In this document: one piece after another, positions 36,532 through 49,837 of the stretch
Position numbering within the stretch: position 1 is the stretch's first letter
Layout: every line of letters begins with the position of its first letter
Position numbers and translations under genes: made by a program
The notes under the pieces: generated by a model
Told to the model about the DNA's origin: nothing
What the model saw: only the letters and a program-made list of their open reading frames with translations
Database searches by the model: none
Assembly: GCF_016802725.1 (NCBI RefSeq)
Contig: NC_052671.1
Span: forward strand, 678,501 to 742,500
Direction of reading: 5' to 3'
Source of the DNA: Solenopsis invicta
Taxonomy: Eukaryota; Arthropoda; Insecta; Hymenoptera; Formicidae
Length of the DNA: 64,000 nucleotides

Positions 36532-36664
36532 GTAAGTTAATTAGAACTACATAGAATCATTTTTACTGTTTATGCACATTCTCAGGATTAATTAAATTAA
36601 TATTTCTTTAAAACTTACTTAAATTAAAAGTTTATAAAATTAAGCTATTTTAAAAGTTACGTTT

Positions 36665-37175
36665 AACAGGCCGTGTTTTGAATGATTTATTTGACAGCTA
36701 CGCTGAACTGTGTTACTTTACTATCCATTTTAATGATTTAATAATACCCAAGTTTTGATGCAAAAAACTATTATTCACACATATTTGAGTAACTATAAAA
36801 AATTTTTTTGCGCACAATGATTAATTGCTGGATTAAAACAACTGATCTATTTTACGAGCACATAAGTAAGATAAACATCAGCATTTCGCGCAATAACACA
36901 ATTTGTTTCATTTTTGTATGATTTCGTGTGACAATAGAATCTTTTTTTTCGCGAATATTAAAAATACTAAATGTTTTGGCCGGTACGCCAACGATGCAAT
37001 TACGCGGAAAGAGATGCCTACTAATTATGCAAAACTGGACCATTCATAAAACCGGTTCTTCCCGAGCGGCGCGTTAAAGCTCACGTTACGATAGCGAAGA
37101 GTAAAAATCTCATATTTCAGTTTCTAAATTTGTATGCCATTTTTAACGTTACATAATGTTATGCTCGCTGGTACA
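36665..37175. repeat. 0.55-kb dispersed repeat, copy 3 (mirror of copy 2)
   Basis: Right-arm mirror of 31,255-31,765, identical where compared. Confidence 0.85.
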
Positions 37176-37619
37176 CACTGACAATTTAATTTATAGCGAT
37201 ACCGCGTTGGATACCAACTCGGAACTCTGTCACCTGCTGATGACCTTACATTAATATAGTAATAATTAATCGGCGAAAGATAAAGAAATACAATAGTGTT
37301 ACATTCCGTTCACTCGCGAACAAATGAATCACGACAATCTGTATTTTCTTCACACATAGATATTTCACATCAAAGTTATGTCCCGATTCTCGATTTAGTA
37401 CGTCTCACGTCCTTGTTTATGTCAAAGAACCAACACGTATAATTAAACCTGCAAGACCACCCAAAAGACGAAAACTATATTTGAAGGCACCGACATCATT
37501 AAGTTGTCCTAAATTATTTTAAAAAATAATTTTGAAATAATAAGTAATCTAATAAATAGTTTCCTTCTTCTCTTTATATAAAGAGCCAGTAAAATCTTTT
37601 CATCTTTTTTATAATCAAA

Positions 37620-37990
37620 TTCAAATCCTCGAAAAGAGAGTCGTTATCAAGGTCGTTTCTAAGATTTTGTAGCTGATTCGTGACTTATTACACGTGTACA
37701 TACTAGTAATAGAATCTTGAGCAATTATTTCTACAATTCTTTTTTTCATTCCGATCGTTCTTATTCGACGATTACGACCTACGTCAACTTTTGATGCCGA
37801 CATCAAACAATTACTATTTAGAATTCTGCGGTCCAGTCGGTTAAAAAGTTTTGCAATCAGGATGCATACGATTTGGATAACGTACTGCATATAATCTTGC
37901 TGCACGTATACTTACACAGTGTGCTTTACCATAAATTAAATACATATCGGCGTATTTGTTGTTATTATAATGATGCATTCTTCTTTTATA
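37620..37990 (-). pseudogene. DUF4817-type remnant, copy 2 (right)
   Basis: Mirror of 30,440-30,810. Confidence 0.65.
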
Positions 37991-38218
37991 AACAATAATT
38001 TTCTTTTTATAAACAATAATTTTAAACAATAATATGCTTAGTCGCAAAAGGAAATCATGATAGATGCAATTTTTTTCATTATTTTTTTTTATTTGTGTAT
38101 TTGATACATTTCAACTTTCTCAGAGGTGGCACCAGACATTACAAACTTTATGAATATTTTACTGGTCGCATCATCTAAGTATTTCACATAAAAGTAACTT
38201 TTTGTGAAAAAAGAATGT

Positions 38219-38740
38219 ACCGATATAACAACGCGAATACAATGATATGTTTAGTTTACTGTGAAGCAAATTGTATAAACGTGCGTACGGAAAGATTGAA
38301 TGCGAAGCATTATCCAAATTGCATGCATTCCGATCGAAAATCTTTTGAGCATTAGATGATCTCGGAATAGTAGAGGAGAAGAAACACCCATGTTTATTTT
38401 ATATGTAATTAAGTGCTGAAATATACTCTTCAAAAGTTTAGAAGTGTTCAAGAATAAAAATGACTTATAACTTAATTGTTAGCTGTTGTGCTGGTAAATT
38501 AGTGTACTGGTAAAACTACAAAAAGTTGTCAAACGAATAAGTCTATAAGCAATTGTTAGAATTCGTCACTTAATAATGAAAATAACAGGAGTAGCGGTAA
38601 TATCCGCAGTAGCCTCCTTCTCTTCTAATTAATAAAACTATGTTGAAACTGATGGTGATCGTCGGATAAGAATGATCGAAACAAAAGAGAAAATTTTAGA
38701 AATGATTGAAGACAATAAATTTACATTTGTGATAAGCAAT
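38219..38740 (+). pseudogene. DUF4817-type remnant, copy 1 (right)
   Basis: Mirror of 29,690-30,211. Confidence 0.6.
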
Positions 38741-40347
38741 TAGATGTTAATAACAGTTTACAAAATATTGAAAAATGAACAGTTACTTCCGTTTCATCGT
38801 ACATAGATACAAAGACTAAAATCTAAGAAATTATCTATACCAGGGATGGGCATGATTGACTTTTAATGATTAACGATCGATGAATAAAAATTTATTTGTT
38901 ATTTAGCCTTTTGTAAATGATGAATAAACATTTAAACGTTTATTTAGTCACTCTTGAATAATGAATAAGCACTTATCTTTATTTAATACATCTTGAATAA
39001 GGAACAAAAATTTATTTTCCTATTCAATTCTCTTTGAATAACGAAATAAACGACTGAAATTATTATTATTTTTATTCTATAAATTCCATAATAAATGTAA
39101 TAAATATATTATATTAAAAATTTTAAAAACTATGTTAACCGATAACATTTTTTTTTCAAATGCTCCTTTACATTCTTTAATTATCAGTAAAATAATTTTA
39201 AATTATTAAAACATATATGATCAGTTAATGCTGAGGTACTTATTTATTACGAACAAAATTATAAATTAATCTTTATTTGGTATTCAGAATTTATAGAATA
39301 AAAATAATAATAATTTTAGTTGTCTATTTTGTTATTCAAAGAAAATTGAATAAAAGAATAAAGTTTTGTTCCTTATTCAAAATGTATTGAATAAGGAATA
39401 AGTATTGAATAAAGAATAATTTAGTCAAGAATGACTAAATAACGTTTAAGATTTTGTTAGTAAGAAGACTTACTTCGGTCGCAGCTAGATCTTAGTGCTT
39501 ATATTTATTTGTGTAATTTTATATACTTCTTCGAATTCAAGCAGAATGTGCGCCAAATTAATTTTCGGTCGTAACACAGCATGTCGAATAAGAATTAGTA
39601 ATATCACTATTTATATTAAATTGATTAATTTAATATAATAACTGATGTTATTGATGAAATTATGTTAACCAATAACGTTTTTTTCAAATGCTCCTTTACA
39701 TTTTTTAATTATTAGTACAAAATCATTTTAAATTATTAAAATATATATGTTCAGTTAATGCTAAGGTAGTTATTTGTTATGAACAAAATTAAAAATTAAC
39801 TTTTATTTGTTATTCAGAATTTATAGAATAAAAATAATAATAATTTCAGTTGTTTATTTTGTTATTCAAAGAGAATTGAATAAAAAAATAAATTTTTGTT
39901 TCTTATTCAAGATGTATTGAATAAAGGTTGTATTGAATAAGTGATTATATTCATTATTTAAGAATAACTAAATAACGTTTAAATTTTTATTCGTCATTTT
40001 CAAGCAGCTAAATAATGATGAAATTTTTATTCATCATTCACAAGTGGCTGAATAACTAATAAATTTTTACTTATTATTTGTGAGATGCTGAATAACAAAT
40101 AAATTTTTATCCATTATTTACAAAAGAACAAATAACGAATAAATTTTTATTCATTATTTATAAGACATTTGTTGTAGAGGCGTTTATATTAGCGGAATAT
40201 TAGCGAATAGTATTCGCTCAAGAAAACACACTTAAGACACGATTATAATTATTGAAATAATTAATATTTTAAACGAATGAAATCAAAATTTTAAATAAGC
40301 AGTTGTGTAAAAAAGAAAATCGCGGGGTCTATACGCACGGGGAAATA

Positions 40348-41275
40348 CGAGGTGTGTTCAAAAAGTATCGCGAATTTTGAATTTTCGCGGGTTACGTATA
40401 TTCGAATTTCGATCTTTTTGTGGCGTTATGTTGGTACTCATGTCTCTCACTTATGCCGACAAGCTCGGCCATTTTGAATGTTCACTTAATTGTTGACAGC
40501 TGCTTTGCTTGCACGTGTTTTGGATCGTCTTCGATTTTTACCTATTCAAAAAAATGGATCAAAGAACCTGTATCAAATTTTGTGTGAAAAACGAAATTAA
40601 GTGCGCGGATGCATTCCGAATGTTGACTGTGGCATACGGAGAAACTACCTTGGACCGAAGCAACGTTTATCGGTGGTACAAAATGTTCTCAGAAGGCCGA
40701 GAAGATGTGAACGACGAAGAGCGTGCCGGACGCCCGAGCACTTCAACAACAGACGAAAAAATTAATGAAGTGGAGAAAATGGTATTGGCCAATCGTCGAA
40801 TCACCGTTAGAGAAGTTGCTGAGGACCTAAACATATCGATTGGCTCGTGCCATTCGATTTTTATCAATGATTTGGGCATGAGACGGGTCGCCGCGAAATT
40901 CGTACCAAACGCCCCTGCTCACACATCGTTGCTTGTGCGCGATTTTTTGGCCAAAAACAACACACTAATGATGCCGCAGCCACCGTATTCCCCAGATCTG
41001 GCCCCCTGTGACTTTTTCTTGTTCCCTAAACTGAAGAGGCCCATGAAAGGACGACGTTACGCTACGCTTGACGAGATAAAGACGGCATCGAAGGAGGAGC
41101 TGAACAAGATAAAAAAAATGATTTTTTGAAGTGCTTCGAAGATTGGAAAAACCGTTGGCACAAGTGTATAATATCTCATGGGGATTACTTTGAAGGGGAC
41201 AAAATAGATATTCATGAATAAATAAATAATTTTTGAAAAAACACAAAATTCGCGATACTTTTTGAACACACCTCG
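40348..41275. mobile_element. mariner transposon, internally deleted (right)
   Basis: Mirror of 27,155-28,082; same TA flanks, same deletion. Confidence 0.95.
40554..41221 (+). pseudogene. mariner transposase pseudogene (right)
   Basis: Plus-strand mirror of 27,209-27,876, with the identical deletion and frameshift. Confidence 0.95.
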
Positions 41276-41879
41276 TAAACAAAAGTGAGTTATTTGGGTT
41301 CGAGACACCAACGAAATGAGCCGCTTAGATATAAATACAAAGGCGCTTGTAACGCTAAAATATAAAAAAGAAATTATATCGAATTATATTTTCCGACAAT
41401 ATTGAATAACAAATAAACTTTATCCATTATTTACAAGAGGCCGAATAACGAATAAATTTTTATTCATCATTCACAAGTGGCTGAAAAACGAATAAATTTT
41501 TATTCATTATTTATGAGAGGCTGAATAACGAATAAATTTTTATTCATCGTTTATATGAGGCCGAATAACGAATAAAATTTTATTTATAATTCACAAGTGG
41601 CTGAATAACAAATAAATTTTTATTCGTCATTTATAAGAGACCGAATAATAAATAAATTTTGATTCATTATTTACAACGGGTTGAATAACGAAAAAATTTT
41701 TATTCGTTATTTGCAAGAGGCTGAGTAACGAATAAATTTTTATTCATCATTTATAAGAGGTCAAATAACAAATACATTTTTATTTATTATTTACAAGAAT
41801 AACCGAATAACGAATAAATTTTTATTCGTGATTTTTTTATTATTTAAATAAAAAATTATTCAATAATGCCCATCCCTGG

Positions 41880-42299
41880 ATACAAATAAGGTGTTATAGC
41901 CTAGCCATAACACGGTGCATGGCAACAAGAATCAATTACCATGACCCGAAAGTAAAAACCATTTAGCAAGCACCTTCGCAATACGAGGCAAAATCAACAT
42001 TTCCATAAATCCATCGGGCAACGACCGAAAATGTGTACGCGCGTACGCGCTAACAAAGCGGAAGTAATTGCGCCAAGCAGCGGCTTAGCGTAATCACTTC
42101 GCTATAAAAAGACCGCCCGACAATCGAGCAGCGCAGTAGCTTTTATGTATCTATACGCACTCTCGAAGCACTTTCAAAGCGCGCAATAGTTAGAGGGTTT
42201 CTAGCAATAGCTAATTCGGAACAACTTTGTATACTCTACTAGAGCCCCTAGATTCGGAACGCACCTTCATGGATAACGAAGTGTATCATGAACTGGCTG
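41880..42299 (+). promoter_or_regulatory. GC-richer block with TATA box (right)
   Basis: Mirror of 26,131-26,550. TATAAAA at 42,113-42,119 and ATG at 42,269, reading toward the right cis-prenyltransferase copy. Confidence 0.3.
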
Positions 42300-43882
42300 C
42301 AATAGGGGAGACCGGGGACAAAAGTTCCGATTTTAAGAAAATATCAAAAATAACTAGTAAAATAATTTGTTGTTCCTTTGACTATTGACTGATTTATCAT
42401 CAAATTTATTGTATTTTAGGATTATAAGGTTAATTGTAGTATATTATCATTGATTTTTGTACAAAGTTATTTATAAGTGTCAGAGTCAGAGAGGAACGTT
42501 TTACCCCTTCATGGGGTTAGTTGTTACCAAAAGCACTGGGGTAATTTGTTACCAAAAGATATAAAGTCATTTAAAGAAAAAAAGAAAACATCTTTTAATA
42601 AATCAAAACACGTGAATTACATTTATAATTAATATTTAATGAGGTAACGAGACAATCAGGTACATTAAAGCCAAACAACTGATATTTATATTTAATTATA
42701 ATTATGTTAATAATCATAGAGTTTATAATAATTATAAACCACATTTAAAACTATATTTTATCTCATTTTTTTGTGACAAACATTTGTATTTATGAGATCA
42801 GTACTTTGAAATGATCTTTACGATCCTTCTAAATAATAAATTTAAAAATCTAATCTAAATAATAATAAAATAAAATAATGATCAGCTTTTTAGGAAAACA
42901 ATATTAAGATAATCTTTGTAATCTTTTTACGTACCTAATTTAAATAATGATAAAATAAAAATGTAATCAACCTTTTAGAAGAACAATAAAAAGTTAAATA
43001 TTAAAAACTTAAAAAAGAAAGCAGAAATAAGAACATTTTATTAAAATAAAAAATTTTTTACCTATGAAAATATGGCGCTACTGGATAAGAAAAGCAAGGA
43101 AAAGAATTGGCAGAACGAATGCAATAAATGTAACACTTGTAAAATATGCGTTTTAAAAACAATTAGAAGTAAGTTACAGATTAAGTTTCTTTAACATTTA
43201 AGTAACATTGTAAGTTATTATAATTTTCTAAGTTACTATTATACTTTACAACATTTGATTATTAGATAGATATTTAAATATCTAAGAGCGTCAAGTTTTG
43301 TAGTTTAAAAATTTTTTATTTTAATAAAATTTTCTCATTTCTGCTTCCACTTTAATTCTTTGACACTAAATGTTGTATATTCCATTAAAACTTTTTCTGT
43401 CTTTTGTTATATGTCCGCATCCTATAACAAAATGAGAATCGATATAGACAACTGCACATATGCGACAGGGCAAATTTTTCCAAGGTAACAGCGTACCCCA
43501 AATTACGGTAACAACTAGCCCCATTCGACACATGTAACATCTTGATACAATTTTTTGCCTACATATTAAAATAGACGAATAAACACTAGTGTATCATATT
43601 TCTGAATGTCTATCCATCTACATAAACACAATAAATAATACTATTGTGTGAACTACCTTAAATAAGCAAAATAGACCAAAAAATTACGATGGACAAATAT
43701 TTACTTACTTGATTTACGAGCATGTCTTTGCACAGACCGCGGCGTAAATTAAGTTAAACGCTACTTGCAATATTAAGATAGTTGCCGCACTTGCGTGATC
43801 GGTCGTTGTTTCGTGACGTACTTAGAACATATCGCTATTTTTTTTATGTTGAAATTATAATCACCGTAACATTGTACCCCAG
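42300..43882. other. Noncoding, transposon-like DNA upstream of cis-prenyltransferase (right)
   Basis: Mirror of 24,548-26,130. Confidence 0.4.
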
Positions 43883-46124
43883 GAACATCTTACCTCGGCC
43901 TCTCCTACTTGGTTTTGAACATCATAAAGACCGGAAAGGTTCCCAGGCACGTAGCGTTCATCATGGATGGTAACAGATGTCGCTACGCGACGAAACGAAA
44001 CATGACAAAAAAGGAGGGACACTCAAAGGGGTATGTATCTTTGAGAAAAGAGTTTGCAAATGCTAATCTGTATATGTGTTACATATTTTATTTGTGACAG
44101 GTTTGATAAAATGATTGAAACGTTGAATTGGTGCATGGACCTTGGTATTAAAGAAATCACAGTTTATGCGTTCAGCATAGGCAACTTTAATCGTAGCCAA
44201 GAGGAACTTGATGGCCTCATGGACCTCAGTAGGGAGAAATTTAACAACCTCTTAAAAAATATGTATGTATTTTAAATCAAGCGTTACAATGCGGCACAAT
44301 TTTAAATCTTCCCAAGCAGGAAAGAAATAGTTAAAAAATGTTTTTTAAATGTTTATTTTCTTTTTATATTCTTTTTCTCAACTCATTTTGGAAAAAAAAA
44401 TATTTATTTAACATTTATTTAACATTTTTTTTTACTGAAGAATTATTTTAAAAATTGTTATCTCAAAAATACGTTTTTAAAACGTTTATTTAATATCATG
44501 TAAACATTTATTTTTCTTGAATTAGTTATTTCAGAAAATGATTTCAATTAACATTTTTTAAACGTTTATTTAACGTTTGGTTAATATTTAGTTTTCATTA
44601 ATTATTCGTTTAACGAAATAGTTTCAGTTAACATTTTTTAAATCTTTATTTAACATTATGCAAACATTTATTCCTCATTAATTTTTCATTATACAAAATA
44701 ATTTCAGTAAACATTTGCGTAACGTTTATTTAATATTTTTTCAATTTACTTTGTTTTTTTATATGTACTAGCAAAACAAGCGCGCGTTACACAACTTTCG
44801 ATATTATATATAAGCTTCAAATTATAAATTTACTATTAACCCTGGATATACATAACGTGAAAATGCGATCTCTGCGATAACAGTAGCTCACGATCAGTGT
44901 GTAGCGCGGGAGAACCAAAATCAGCATTACGAAAAAGCGTTAACAATAAACTTTGAGAAAGATACAATTATCGATTTATAATATCGAATAACATGCACTT
45001 TTTCAGATAGAGAAAGATAGGAGAAATATTTTTCAAGTTTTTATTTTTTATGAATTATTCATTTCAAAAAATAATTTTATTTAACATTTTTTAATGTTTA
45101 TTTAACATTATATAAATTTGCTTTTAATTATTCACTTGAGAAAATGATTTCAGTAAATATTCATATAACATGTACTCAATATTTCTTTAATACTTTTTTA
45201 ATGTTTATTTTTTATGAAGTACACCCACGGTAATTGATTCTGTCCTTCAGAATATTTTTTAAACTGAGAAGTCACCATTTTTCTACATACTCGCAGTTCA
45301 TGATTAATATAACGACTAGAACTTATTGATCGTTACGTTAATCATGAAATGTAAGTATGTAGAAAGATAGCGACTTCTCTGTTTGGAAATTTTCCACATG
45401 GACAGAATCAAAGTCCTTGGGTGTACACAAGACTTAACGTCGTTATCGTTTTCGTTATTTTTTTACGGTAACGAGCGTCATCTTTTTATGTCTGTAACGG
45501 TAACGGTAACGTCGTTACATTTTTACAGTAACGGAATTCATCCGTTACTTTTTCATTACTTAGTTCCTTATTATTTATTCAATAGATCGCGCGCTGATCG
45601 CGCATTAGAGTATTGATTGGATACAAATATTTTTATCCAAATCAAATGGAAGAATAAATTTTCAAAATCATAATAATGCGCAATGTACATACAATTAGAA
45701 AATGGTTTTAAATATTCACTTACTCATTAAATTAGTTTAAAATTGATTTGTATTGATCAATTTTTTTATATTGATCAATAATGTTTGATTAATCATCATT
45801 CATAATCAATCATAATCATTCAAATGTGATGATTATGAATCGTAATTGTAATAAATTTTAGTGAAAGAATCAGTTTTTGAGTGTACATAGAATGTCTTTT
45901 TATCACAATAAATAGGTTTTTTGTCATTGTTCTACATTAAAAGACTCCATACGATTTGAGTAAGAAAAAAACATTGGTTAAATTTTTTATTTTTAATATT
46001 TTACAGTTTTCTGACGAAAATTCAATTAATTGATAATATTTTTTTTTTACATAAATTGTATGGAATTTTTTCCAAATTTTGTATTTACTATGGTATAAAA
46101 ACTTAAAATTTCTTTCGTTATGAA

Positions 46125-46161
<37 letters not shown>

Positions 46162-47362
46162 TGTTGAAAAAATTTTGATTTATTTCTGAGATGTAAAATG
46201 TGACGAAGTTTAAATCTAAAAACAATGTTTAATCTAAATGTCTATAAAAATTGTGCAGTATAAAAATAGTAAAAAGTAAATAAGATATTAATATAAGGAA
46301 TTTGAAAAATTATTAGACAAGTTAAATAAATATAAAAAAAACTATGTTCTATACAATTGTATATAAGTTTAGAGAATTTAAAGTTTTAACATTTACTACT
46401 ACATGCAATATTAATTATTAAATAAAGTAATTTTAAAATCTAATAACTTGATACTTTAGCATTAGAAAAAAATGACAAAAAAATAACAAATCGTTATTTT
46501 CAAAGTAACGGTAACGGTAACGAGTTACTTTTATAAAATCACTGACGAATAACGTTAACTAGTTACTTTTTACAAAATGTAACGCGTTATTTTTATAAAA
46601 TAACGTGCCTAACCCTGATTTTTAGAGACATATTGATGGATGCTGGAGTGTGCTTTCGTGCGTTTGGAAATTTGTCCTTGATCCCAGAAGATATAAACCA
46701 ATTAATCGCTCAAACTGTAATTGCCACTAAGGATAATAATAAAGCATTTTTAAATTTTGCTGTCGCTTATACGTGTAAGTATATGATCATCGTAAATCAT
46801 ATTTATATATGCACTCACTTTTATATTTTGTACTAAATGCAAATAAAAATTTACATTTTTTTCCAATGTTACGTAAATACGTAATTTAGAAATATATATT
46901 TTTATATTTTTTTATGTTTGCAGCAAGGGATGAACTTACTCATGCAATTACAGATATTGCAACGGCTGTAAAACATAATGAAATCTTACCAGAAGATATT
47001 ACCGAAGAGTTAATATCTGACTATTTGTACACTTACCAATCCTCAAATCCAGAGTTATTGATACGTACGTCTGGAGAATATCGACTTAGCGACTTTTTAA
47101 TGTGGCAGGTAAGAGAACGTACTTTATTCTTGTGACTTAAATATATATTTCTTCTCATAACTTATCAAAACAGATCTGCATTTAAATTTTACTAATTTTA
47201 ATAATTTTATTAATTTTTTTTTAGCTTTCCAATGCTTGCCTCTACTTTACTGATACCTTATGGCCTGAATTTAACTTATGGAGCTTGCTCGGTGCAGTCT
47301 TTTATTATCAAAAATGTTATTATATGTATTATGTATTTAGGAAAAACTCCCTTTTCTCGTAA
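43883..47362 (+). CDS. Dehydrodolichyl diphosphate synthase-like (cis-prenyltransferase), right copy
   Basis: Plus-strand mirror of the left copy: exons 43,883-44,030, 44,101-44,262, 46,626-46,774, 46,924-47,108, 47,225-47,362. The protein is identical to the left copy, including the extra Cys in NRCRYA and the SIGNF change, so both share one origin or are kept identical. Both copies are transcribed outward from the palindrome centre. The AG of the exon 3 acceptor is only 6-8 bp past the end of a transposon (CCTAACCCTG, end 46,617). The reading frame is intact from the first identified acceptor to the TAA at 47,360. Confidence 0.8.
44325..45215. repeat. AT-rich tandem repeat (right)
   Basis: Mirror of 23,215-24,105. 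Confidence 0.65.
45219..45426. mobile_element. Hairpin MITE (right arm)
   Basis: Mirror of 23,004-23,211, identical where compared. Confidence 0.75.
45440..46617. mobile_element. Transposon insertion in cis-prenyltransferase intron (right)
   Basis: Mirror of 21,813-22,990. In this orientation its end supplies the CTAAC branch-point-like motif (GCCTAACCCTG) immediately before the exon 3 acceptor. Confidence 0.5.
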
Positions 47363-48179
47363 AACAGCATTTTATAGTATTCCAACTTTAGACAGAGTAT
47401 ATGCGAGTAACATCCGCAAACCGACCTGTTCGAACGCATTTTGTCCAGTTTTTTTATGTAAAATAGTCACAAAAATTTCCACTTACATACTATATGGATC
47501 GCATTTGCCCTAACAAAACTTTGCTGCCGTGACGTTCGAATTCTAGTTGATCAAAAAAGTTGGTCAAACATATCAATCGAAAGAGGAGATTTCAAACTTT
47601 TTTTAAGTCTTGCTCCGAACCTCCTATCTCATTCCGTCTTCAAATAGCAAGCGTTCAAAGCTTCATGTGGGGTCAGATCCACTTACGTGTTTAAGAGTTA
47701 AATTAAGATTACATTAACTTAAGTTAAATTTAAAAGTTAATTTTAAATAATATTATTACATTAAATTAGATTACTCTATTTTATAATAGTAAAACAATTG
47801 CAATCATCCAAAATAAATTAAACATTTTGTTTTTAAATTGAGTTTAATGGCATTTTTATATGAAATAACAAAGAAATATTATTATTTAAATAAGATTACT
47901 TTTTCCTTTCACAATTTCTTTTTCTTACATAATCTTTTTACGTAAATACTTTTAACGTGGAAAATGATGTTTATGATTTAAGATTCATATGTATTTTAAA
48001 AATAACTATTTGAAGTTAAAAATTTGTTTATTCAAAATTAATTAAGTTAAAAAGTAAAACATTTATCTTTCTAACTGCACAACGTTTAACTTTTTGACTA
48101 GTTACTACTCAACCATGCATATACTGCTACATAAATAATTTATTATAAATTAATTTATTATATTGAAATAGCATATAAA

Positions 48180-48744
48180 AATGATAAGCCGTGTTTTAGA
48201 TGATTTATTTGACAGCTACGCTGAACTGTGTTGCTTTCCATAGTGATTTTACTATCCATTTTAATGATTTTATAGTATCCAAGTTTTGATGCAAAAAATT
48301 ATGATTTACACATATTTGAGCAACTATAAAAAATTGTTTTGCGCACGATGATTAATTGGTGGATTAAAACAACTGATTTATTATACAAGCACATAAGTAA
48401 GATAAACATCAGCGTTTCGTGCAGTAACACAATTTGTTTCATTTTTGTATGATTTCGTGTAACAATAGAATCTTTTTTTTCGCGAATATTAAAAATACTA
48501 AATATTTTGCCGTCAACGATGCAATTACGCGGAAAAAGATGCAAATACTAATTACTAATTATGCAAAACGGGACCATTCATAAAACCGGTTCCTCCCGAG
48601 CGGCGCGTTAAAGCCCACGTTACGAAGAGTAAAAGTCTTATAAAAAGCGATAGTGTTTCATGCGGACTACGGAGCGTTACATGATTTTGGCTTCTAAATT
48701 TGTATGCCATTTTAAACGTCACATAACGTTATGCTCGCCGGTAC
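48180..48744. repeat. 0.55-kb dispersed repeat, copy 4 (mirror of copy 1)
   Basis: Right-arm mirror of 19,677-20,250. It lacks a 9-bp segment (CTTTTTATA in the left copy) and has one further substitution in the same area. These are the innermost arm differences found. Confidence 0.85.
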
Positions 48745-49837
48745 CAGAGAGAAACCTGAGAGAGGCCATGCCGTCGATTTTCGTGTGACGCTTTCTCTAG
48801 GTCGTATACCTTTTTTCCCGTAGCTGCTACGGACAAACACCAATCGAGCGGGAAAAAAGGTGGATCCAGGGTGTATTCCGAAAGTTCTATCAAAAATATC
48901 CCTTTTAATAATAAAGTTGGTAACGCTGTAACTAACTACGCTGTGTTCCGTAATAAATTGAGTTTGTGATTTTGTTGCTTGCAGAGACTATCGGAGAAGT
49001 TAGTTTAATTTCTTGTAATTTAATTATTTATAAAATAATTTTAATGACTTTTTATTTATTAAAATAATTCTAATCATGTATTATTAAAATAATAATTACT
49101 AACAATTATTTTTATTTCAAAATAGGAATTAAGCAGAAGATGGATTTCCAAAAATTCCGTGAAGCTAAAAATTGCAAATTTTGATTAATTTAAAATTATT
49201 AATTGTAAGTAAATTAGATTATATCCGTTTGTGTGCACTAATAGTGTATGATAAAATTTATTCTGTTTAAATAGTTGGAGAACCTACACTAGCTTTATAG
49301 CTAGCATGCTTATAAATGTTAGACTTTTATTAAATATTATCATAATATAATTTCATACTTATTTCATACAAAATTAAATAACTGTAAGATTATAAAAAAA
49401 TAATATTAATATTGGCAATATAAAAAAATTTATCCTACAAACTTTGCAGTTAATTTTCAGTCTTTGGAAGTTCTTGTGCTTTTCAATTCTTATTTTTAAA
49501 TCAAAATTATTGTCAGTAAATAATATTTTAATCAATAATACATGATAACAATTATTTTATAAATAATTAAAATACAAGAAATTAAACTAACTTCTTTGTT
49601 AATTTTTGCAAGCCAACAATAATCACAAATTTAACTTACATTACGGAACACAGCGTAGTTAGTTACAGTGCTACCAACTTTATGATTGAAAAGACTGTTT
49701 TCAATAGAACTTTCGGAATACACCCCCAGCCATATAGTTCCGCCGACTGAAAATGTGGATCCATTGGCGCCACTGTACGACCTAGAGAAAGCGTCACACG
49801 AAAATCGACGGCATGGCCTCTCTCAGGTTTCTCTCTG
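48745..49837. mobile_element. MITE forming the right outer end of the palindrome, interrupted
   Basis: Same MITE as at 19,439-19,676 in reverse orientation, split by an 857-bp insertion at 48,869-49,725. Removing that insert and one CCA leaves 233 bp. Relative to the left copy it lacks one TAGGT and has three substitutions. Confidence 0.85.
48869..49725. mobile_element. 857-bp MITE with long inverted arms and CCA duplication
   Basis: Ends GGGTGTATTCCGAAAGTTCT and its complement; the inverted arms are ~200 bp (shared inner block ACTAACTACGCTGTGTTCCG). CCA at 48,866-48,868 and 49,726-49,728 is the target duplication; the empty site GGATCCAGCCATATAG is preserved in the left MITE near 19,550. 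No coding capacity. Confidence 0.92.

Larger units (their letters stand above)
38841..41878. mobile_element. Older element with ~40-bp repeat arrays (right)
   Basis: Mirror of 26,552-29,589, with the same nested mariner and duplications. Confidence 0.7.
34250..49837. repeat. Right arm of the 30.4-kb palindrome
   Basis: Reverse complement of 19,439-34,180. It is 846 bp longer than the left arm, which is exactly accounted for by the 857-bp MITE plus its 3-bp target duplication, minus the 9-bp and 5-bp differences. Immediately outside (from 49,838, TTTTAGCACTC) there is no similarity to the left flank (CTCACTAG ending 19,438). Confidence 0.97.
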
